Part shown: positions 31,389-36,552 of the stretch, piece by piece
How positions within the stretch are numbered: the first letter of the stretch is position 1
How the letters are laid out: each line of letters begins with the position of its first letter
Program-made: the position numbers and the translations under genes
The notes under the pieces: model-generated
What the model saw: only the letters and a program-made list of their open reading frames with translations
Database searches by the model: none
Told to the model about the DNA's origin: nothing
Assembly (NCBI GenBank): GCA_029861785.1
Contig: JAOTYR010000006.1
Location: 1-36,552, forward strand
Length of the DNA: 36,552 nt
From: Candidatus Nitrosopumilus sp.
Lineage (GTDB): Archaea > Thermoproteota > Nitrososphaeria > Nitrososphaerales > Nitrosopumilaceae
Direction of reading: 5' to 3'

Positions 31389-32558
31389 TTGAGCAATCTT
31401 ATCTTGAACTCTGAAAGGTTAAACAATGTTTTAGAAAACAAAATAATTTCAAATGCAGATGTGCTACAGATTTATCAAGAGGCCAGGACAGATTCATCAG
31501 AGCTGTTTTTAGCAGCTCAAAATCTAAGAAAAAAATTCAAAGGTAAAACTATAACATTTTCGAAAAAAGCTTTTTTTAATGTCATTAACATGTGCAAAGA
31601 TACCTGCACTTATTGTACATACAAGGCAGAGCCTGGAGAAGAAAAACTCTCTATGATGTCCAAGCAACAGATAAAGCAAATGTTGAGTCTGGCAAAAAAA
31701 TACCGATGTGTAGAGGCATTATTTGTTACTGGTGAACGACCAGAGCAAAGATATCAAGAAGCAAGAGATTGGCTTGCAGAAAATGATTTTAAATCAACTG
31801 CAGAATATCTAACCCATGCCTCAGAATGGGCCTTGGAGGAAGGACTCTTTCCGCATACAAATGCAGGGAATCTTACTTATGATGAAATGAAAGATTTGCA
31901 AAAGACCAATGTATCCATGGGATTAATGTTAGAGAATAGCAGTGAGCGGTTATCTATGAAGGGAATGCCACATTATTTGGCTCCAAGTAAACGACCTAAA
32001 TCTAGATTAGAAGTTTTAGAAAATTCTGGTAAATTAAAAATTCCCATGACAACTGGAATACTCTTAGGAATTGGAGAAACCCCAGAAGAGATTATTGAGT
32101 CAATTTTTGCGATAAAAAAATTGCATGAGAAATATGGAAACATACAAGAAGTGATTTTACAAAACTTTCAGCCCAAATTAGATACTGCAATGAGTAATTT
32201 TCCATCAACTGAAGAAAACTATTTCAAAATAATTGTTTCATTAACTAGAATCATTATGCCCGAAATGAATATACAAATACCTCCAAACCTTTCACCAAAA
32301 TCCTATCAAAGTTTTCTTTCAGTTGGGATTAACGACTGGGGAGGAATATCCCCACTAACGCCCGATTATGTAAACCCAGAGTTTTCATGGCCAAAGATAA
32401 AAAACATAGCTAAAAATTCAAAAAAGGTAGGATTTGATTTAAAATGCAGATTTCCAATATATCCAGAATTTTTCTCATTTATTAGCAAAGAGTTAAGAGA
32501 AAAGATATCCTTTATTGAGGATGAAGAGGGATTGGTAAAGGAGGAATATTGGAGATGA
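31389..32558 (+). CDS. cofG: 7,8-didemethyl-8-hydroxy-5-deazariboflavin synthase subunit CofG
   Basis: A 389-residue radical SAM enzyme that makes the Fo deazaflavin ring with CofH. The cluster motif is C69-x3-C73-x2-C76 in NMCKDTCTYCTY. Other family marks: FVTGERPEQRY, LFPHTNAGNLTYDEM, VSMGLMLENSSERL, MTTGILLGIGETPEEI, EVILQNFQPK, and GGISPLTPDYVNPEFSWP near the C-terminus. The start is TTG. Its stop overlaps the cofH ATG (ATGA), so synthesis of the two subunits is coupled. Confidence 0.94.
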   Translation: MSNLILNSERLNNVLENKIISNADVLQIYQEARTDSSELFLAAQNLRKKFKGKTITFSKKAFFNVINMCKDTCTYCTYKAEPGEEKLSMMSKQQIKQMLSLAKKYRCVEALFVTGERPEQRYQEARDWLAENDFKSTAEYLTHASEWALEEGLFPHTNAGNLTYDEMKDLQKTNVSMGLMLENSSERLSMKGMPHYLAPSKRPKSRLEVLENSGKLKIPMTTGILLGIGETPEEIIESIFAIKKLHEKYGNIQEVILQNFQPKLDTAMSNFPSTEENYFKIIVSLTRIIMPEMNIQIPPNLSPKSYQSFLSVGINDWGGISPLTPDYVNPEFSWPKIKNIAKNSKKVGFDLKCRFPIYPEFFSFISKELREKISFIEDEEGLVKEEYWR

Positions 32559-33814
32559 GCTTAAACACTGATTCTTTATTTAAAAAGGCAGATCCACAAA
32601 TTTCGGATATACTAAACAAGGCTTTATCAGAAAAAGAGATAACAGCAGAAGAAGGTCTCGTTCTATACAATTCGGATGGAATTGAATTTCATTTAGTTGG
32701 ACTAGTTGCCGATGAATTAAGAAGAAGAAGGGTTGGAAATATTGTAACTTATGTGGTGAATAGAAATATCAATTTTACGAATGTCTGCATAAAGCAATGT
32801 GGGTTTTGTGCATTTAGTAGAGATTTCCGAGAAGAGGAAGGATATTTTCTACCCACTGAAGAAATTGTACGCAGAGCAAAAGAAGCACATAAGTTGGGTG
32901 CAACTGAGGTATGCATTCAAGCAGGTCTTCCACCCGACATGGAAGGGGATCTTTATGAGAATATTTGTAGGGCAATAAAAAAAGAGATTCCAGATATTCA
33001 CATTCACGGATTTTCACCTGAAGAGGTGCTTTATGGAGCAACGAGATCAAACACAACAATCGAAGAGTATCTCAAAAGGCTAAAGGAATCTGGCGTAAAC
33101 ACTCTGCCAGGTACTGCAGCTGAGATTTTGGATCAAAAATTAAGAGATAAAATTTCCCCAGGAAGAATTAGTGTCAAAGATTGGATTGATGTAATCAAGA
33201 CAGCCCATAAAATTGGAATTAACACCACCTCAACTATGATGTTTGGTCACATTGAAACTGCAAAAGATAGAGTAGATCATATTGCAAAGATTAGGGAGAT
33301 TCAAAAAGAGACTGGAGGATTTACCGAGTTTGTACCTCTTGACTTTATTCATAGTGAGGCTCCCATGTACAAACACCAACTCCACGAGGAGATACGACAA
33401 GGAGGAAGTGGAAAAGATGTTTTATTGACTCATGCAATTGCCAGGATTATGTTAAACAACTACATTGATAATATTCAAATGTCATGGGTAAAAGAAGGGC
33501 AGAAAATGTCACAGCTTTTGTTAATGTGGGGAGCAAATGATTTTGGTGGAACTTTGATTAATGAAAGTATTTCAACATCGGCAGGTTCAGAACATGGGCA
33601 ATTATTAAGACCAAGAGAAATTAAAAGAATAGTAAGAGAGATTGGTAGAATTCCAGCCGAAAGGAGCACCAATTATAAAATTTTAAAAAGATTTGAAAAT
33701 TCTAATGACTTAGACGAAGAATTAGATAAAGTTGAGAATGCTTCACAGTTTGGCTCATATACGGAGTTAATCAAGATAGACAAATACAAATACCAAAATC
33801 CAAGGAAAGAATAG
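32555..33814 (+). CDS. cofH: Fo synthase subunit CofH (tyrosine 4-hydroxyphenyl transferase)
   Basis: A 419-residue radical SAM enzyme joining tyrosine to the ribitylaminouracil. The motif is C78-x3-C82-x2-C85 (NVCIKQCGFCAFSRDF). Others: GATEVCIQAGLPPDMEGDLY, IHIHGFSPEEVLYGA, LPGTAAEILDQKLRDKISPG, STMMFGHIETAKDR, WGANDFGGTLINESISTSAG. I chose the ATG at 32555: it overlaps the cofG stop and has AAGGAGG at 32538-32544, 10 bp upstream, whereas the TTG at 32549 is too close to it. The next gene starts directly after its stop. Confidence 0.95.
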   Translation: MSLNTDSLFKKADPQISDILNKALSEKEITAEEGLVLYNSDGIEFHLVGLVADELRRRRVGNIVTYVVNRNINFTNVCIKQCGFCAFSRDFREEEGYFLPTEEIVRRAKEAHKLGATEVCIQAGLPPDMEGDLYENICRAIKKEIPDIHIHGFSPEEVLYGATRSNTTIEEYLKRLKESGVNTLPGTAAEILDQKLRDKISPGRISVKDWIDVIKTAHKIGINTTSTMMFGHIETAKDRVDHIAKIREIQKETGGFTEFVPLDFIHSEAPMYKHQLHEEIRQGGSGKDVLLTHAIARIMLNNYIDNIQMSWVKEGQKMSQLLLMWGANDFGGTLINESISTSAGSEHGQLLRPREIKRIVREIGRIPAERSTNYKILKRFENSNDLDEELDKVENASQFGSYTELIKIDKYKYQNPRKE

Positions 33815-35176
33815 TTGTCTGCCTTAGAGAAGGCTTTAGATCATTCACGGAAATTAAGGATAGACGAGTGCGAAATTGTATCTGTTAAACGAAAGGTTAC
33901 AACTGTTCGAATAACGGATTCTGAGATTTTTGAGTTAAAACAAAACTTTGATGAAAATTATGGAATTAGAATTATTCATGATAAAAAAATATCATCAGTT
34001 CAAACAAGTAACGATAAAGAAATTCCAAGAAAAATTGATGAGGCATATCAGATAACTTCTTTTCTAAAACCAAGACAATTTTGGAAATCCCTTCCACATG
34101 AATTAAAATCAAATAATGAACTTGATGGGGTATATGATAAAAAATTAGATGAAATATCAGGATCTACCATCACGGATATCGCACAAAATATGATAAATCA
34201 CACACTAGACCATAAAATTGATACGATGTCTGGCTCAATAAATATTGTTTCTGAGAATTTTGAGATTAAAAATTCTAATGGATTATCAGCTTCAGATAAA
34301 GGAACTTACATATCAGGAATTATTAATTGTGATTCAGAAATTGACCAATCTGAAGTTTCTGGAATAGGTCAAGGGTGTTGTCGGACACTAGACAAATTTT
34401 CTCCCGAACAAATAGGAAATGACGCAAAAACGATGTGCATAGAATCAATTAACCCACAAAAATGTGAGAGTGGGGAATATTCAATTATTTTTGAGCCGTA
34501 TTCTGTTGGAGAAATTTTGGCTTTTGTTGTAGCCTCGAATTTTAATTTTAAAACATATTCAGAAAAACGAAGCTGTTTTTCTAATAATTTTAAGGAAAAA
34601 ATTACAGCAGAAGATTTTAGTTTGATAGATAACCCTCACATTTCGCAGGGAATTGGATCAAAAAGATTTGATGATGAGGGAGTAAAAACACAAATCAATA
34701 CTCTTGTCGACAATGGTATTTTCACAAAAACGTATTGTGATCTTTTTGATGGTTTCAAAGAAAATATAGAAACAACTGGGAATGCCGCAAGGCCAGGATC
34801 ACCTATGGGAAGAAGTGCCGAATCAATTCCAGTTTCGATGCCACACAACATGCAGGTAAGAAAAGGAAACACATCACAAGAAGACATGATAAAAGATACC
34901 AAACACGGATTACTTGTAGGCAGATTATGGTATACTTATGCAGTTAACCCCATTAAGGGAGACTTTTCATGCACTGCACGAAGTGGAATTAGAATAATTG
35001 AAAATGGAGAGATAAAAAGTCCAGGAAGATCAGTAAGAATTATTCATAATTTGCCAAAACTGTTACAAAACATTTCGGCAGTTGGAAACAATGAAAAAAA
35101 TGTTCTCCAGTGGGCATCTCTTCCATCAATTACACCATCAATTAAAGTGGAAAAAATCATAGTAAATTCAATCTAA
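33815..35176 (+). CDS. TldE/PmbA-like modulator peptidase family protein
   Basis: A 453-residue member of the TldD/PmbA family. Marks are GIRIIHDKKISSVQTSN, SGSINIVSENFEIKNSNG, the central SIIFEPYSVGEILAFVV, and RPGSPMGRSAESIPVSM and LLVGRLWYTYAVNPIKGDF. The HExxxH zinc motif of TldD is absent: EPYSVGE sits where it would be, as in TldE/PmbA, the non-catalytic partner. No TldD partner lies in the window. The TTG start is immediately after the cofH stop with no gap, so it is in the cofG-cofH transcript. A role in processing a peptide or maturing an enzyme is family-based only. Confidence 0.87.
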   Translation: MSALEKALDHSRKLRIDECEIVSVKRKVTTVRITDSEIFELKQNFDENYGIRIIHDKKISSVQTSNDKEIPRKIDEAYQITSFLKPRQFWKSLPHELKSNNELDGVYDKKLDEISGSTITDIAQNMINHTLDHKIDTMSGSINIVSENFEIKNSNGLSASDKGTYISGIINCDSEIDQSEVSGIGQGCCRTLDKFSPEQIGNDAKTMCIESINPQKCESGEYSIIFEPYSVGEILAFVVASNFNFKTYSEKRSCFSNNFKEKITAEDFSLIDNPHISQGIGSKRFDDEGVKTQINTLVDNGIFTKTYCDLFDGFKENIETTGNAARPGSPMGRSAESIPVSMPHNMQVRKGNTSQEDMIKDTKHGLLVGRLWYTYAVNPIKGDFSCTARSGIRIIENGEIKSPGRSVRIIHNLPKLLQNISAVGNNEKNVLQWASLPSITPSIKVEKIIVNSI

Positions 35177-35221
35177 ATCAAAAAACGATGTAAAATAGCC
35201 GTTTCTAGGCACAATTATGAC

Positions 35222-36157
35222 TCAAATTAAGAATGAAGATACAAGATAAGCCACATATGCAATAGTCAAAATTATTCCCATTACTCTGTTTATCACTCCT
35301 GTTTTCAGAGCAATTAATAATGCAGCACTAAATGCAATCATGATTGCATAATCAATAAAGACATCAGATGCAATAATTACACTTCCAAGTGCTGCACCCA
35401 CACCCATTATCATTAAAATGTTGTAAATATTACTTCCAATAATATTTCCAACACCAATATCAGTATGGCCTTTACGAATTGCAATAATAGAAGTAATTAA
35501 TTCAGGAAGCGAAGTTCCTATTGCAATTACTGTTAGTCCTATTAGTTTTTCAGAAAGACCAAATTCCTGAGCTAAAACTACAGCATTTTCTACTGTAAGA
35601 TAAGCACCAACACCAAGTAAAGATACACCAAGTACAATTAATCCAGCAGCCTTAAGATATACACCATTTTTTGTATCACTTATCTCTTCATTTGTATCAT
35701 CTCTTTGTTTTTTTGCATCTCTGTATGTATAAATTGCAAAAGCAATCAGAAAACCAATCAAAATTAATCCATCGTAATGTGACAGTTCCCCATCTAACGA
35801 TAATGCAATTAGCAAAAGAGAAACACCCAACATAATTGGAATTTCTTTTCGTAATGTTGCCTTGCTTACTGCAAGTGGAACTATTATTGCTGCAATGCCA
35901 ATAACCATTCCAATATTTGCAATGTTGCTTCCAATAATATTGCCCAAAATTATCTCACTGTGTTCACCAGCTGCTGCAACACTTGCAGCTAACTCTGGAG
36001 TAGAAGTACCATAAGCAACTACAGTCATTCCAATTACTAAATTACTTATTCGTAGTTTTTTAGCAATTACCACACCGCCACTTACCAGCCAATTTCCACC
36101 AAAGCATAACAAAGCAAGCCCCACTACAGTAAGTACAGCATTGATGGTAACATCCAT
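35222..36157 (-). CDS. Na+/Ca2+ exchanger family membrane transporter
   Basis: A 311-residue protein of about ten membrane helices with the two inverted alpha repeats of the cation/Ca2+ exchanger superfamily: G50-TSTPE-LAASV with G72-NIIGSN in the first, and G214-TSLPE-LITSI with G237-NIIGSN in the second. The paired GTSxPE and GNIIGSN segments form the ion site. A cytoplasmic loop (about 143-166) is charged. It exports Ca2+ in exchange for Na+ or another cation, as in YrbG-like prokaryotic members. ATG start; convergent with the TldE gene, 45 bp away. Confidence 0.92.
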   Translation of the reverse strand: MDVTINAVLTVVGLALLCFGGNWLVSGGVVIAKKLRISNLVIGMTVVAYGTSTPELAASVAAAGEHSEIILGNIIGSNIANIGMVIGIAAIIVPLAVSKATLRKEIPIMLGVSLLLIALSLDGELSHYDGLILIGFLIAFAIYTYRDAKKQRDDTNEEISDTKNGVYLKAAGLIVLGVSLLGVGAYLTVENAVVLAQEFGLSEKLIGLTVIAIGTSLPELITSIIAIRKGHTDIGVGNIIGSNIYNILMIMGVGAALGSVIIASDVFIDYAIMIAFSAALLIALKTGVINRVMGIILTIAYVAYLVSSFLI

Positions 36158-36309
36158 AATGAGAGTTCAGATCTAGGTTGTTTAAACGAAATGATCTACC
36201 ATTAATTCACAATTCTGATAATCAAAGCAGAAAGCTAGGCGTCAAAATGGTGTAAAAAAACCATCCACAAAGGCAAATAATACATCAGTTTAACATTAAT
36301 AAAGTAATG

Positions 36310-36326
36310 TACCGTACCATACGGTA
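36310..36326 (+). promoter_or_regulatory. Operator-like inverted repeat TACCGTA-CCA-TACGGTA
   Basis: A perfect 7-bp inverted repeat with a 3-bp spacer that ends on the A of the ATG at 36326. CATTAATAAAG at about 36293-36303 is a TATA box roughly 27 bp upstream, so the repeat covers the predicted transcription start. A protein bound there would block initiation. GTACC also occurs twice in tandem. Confidence 0.55.
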
Positions 36327-36552
36327 TGATGCGAGCAAGATTGACATATGTACCTGTAGAGGTAGCAGATCAATTTGAGGATTTTATTATCAAAAGAGAC
36401 GAGCAAATACTAGATGCAGTAAAAGCAAGGACAAAGGATTACAGTACGCTATCCCTTCTAAAACTATTGTACCAACTCAAAGGAAACCCCATGACATTTT
36501 CAGAACTGTATTCAAAGTCAAAGATTAGAATGAAAAGATCATTTCTAAATTA
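36326..36552 (+). CDS. Start of a possible HTH regulator (runs off the right edge)
   Basis: 75 codons are visible, beginning MMRARLTYVPVEVADQFEDF and continuing LDAVKARTKDYSTLSLLKLL and GNPMTFSELYSKSKIRMKR. The 'TFSELYSKSKIRMKRS' part could be the recognition region of a winged helix, in which 'selects S/K' helices follow a short turn. The alternative ATG at 36329 is one codon downstream. The operator-like repeat at its start supports an autoregulated regulator, but the call rests on the incomplete N-terminus. Confidence 0.5.
   Translation, partial: MMRARLTYVPVEVADQFEDFIIKRDEQILDAVKARTKDYSTLSLLKLLYQLKGNPMTFSELYSKSKIRMKRSFLN

Noticed and set aside
1-36552. CRISPR arrays, insertion sequences or prophage
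   Set aside because: I found no regularly spaced repeats, transposase, integrase, terminal repeats or phage structural genes.

Overview
The window is chromosomal DNA of an AT-rich archaeon, almost certainly a marine-type ammonia-oxidising thaumarchaeon (Nitrososphaerota, Nitrosopumilus/Nitrosarchaeum-like). The support is archaeal information-processing genes (two TFBs, aIF1, Sec61-beta, type II methionine aminopeptidase, Tsr3, an archaeal-type RNase P RNA), a coenzyme F420 pathway, archaeal families such as DUF2070 and DUF1512, TATA boxes about 25-30 bp upstream of starts with little or no leader, and heavy use of TTG starts. I see no insertion sequence, phage gene or CRISPR array. It reads as compact core chromosome.

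Layout. 0-7.3 kb: an edge-truncated exported DUF1254 protein, a DUF308 membrane protein, a very large exported coiled-coil/beta-domain protein, a small zinc-finger protein, a methyltransferase, the RNase P RNA gene (5595-5888, +), and a membrane protein with a cysteine-rich cytoplasmic tail. 7.4-15.7 kb: cofD-cofC, a first TFB, a CPBP membrane protease and aIF1, a p27-like zinc ribbon, a membrane-anchored matrixin-like protease, sec61-beta plus a DUF2070 protein, and a Mrr-like nuclease. 15.7-23.4 kb: a solitary oligopeptide-binding protein whose halves appear circularly permuted, Tsr3, a giant lamin-tail/Ig-repeat surface protein, a strongly basic protein, a membrane zinc-ribbon protein, a candidate C/D box sRNA next to tRNA-Pro(TGG), and a 35-residue zinc-ribbon gene. 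23.5-28.5 kb: a second TFB, a helical protein, methionine aminopeptidase, a zinc-ribbon plus DUF1512 operon, a stand-alone tRNA-binding protein and a small protein with a long hairpin leader. 28.5-36.5 kb: an SRPBCC protein, a GT2 glycosyltransferase, an HtrA protease, cofG-cofH-tldE, a Na+/Ca2+ exchanger, and the start of a possible HTH regulator with a perfect inverted repeat at its start.

How the genes relate. cofG and cofH make the deazaflavin Fo, and cofC and cofD attach the phospholactate arm, so four F420 genes lie in two pairs about 22 kb apart. Exported or surface genes are numerous. Genes at the head of a transcript tend to be leaderless, whereas some internal genes (cofH, the tRNA-binding protein) have Shine-Dalgarno sequences.

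The most interesting observations are the permuted solute-binding protein, the RNase P RNA packed between two genes, the candidate sRNA next to tRNA-Pro, the long hairpin and shared TATA element at 28.4-28.5 kb, the operator-like repeat at the right edge, and two zinc-finger genes of under 40 codons.
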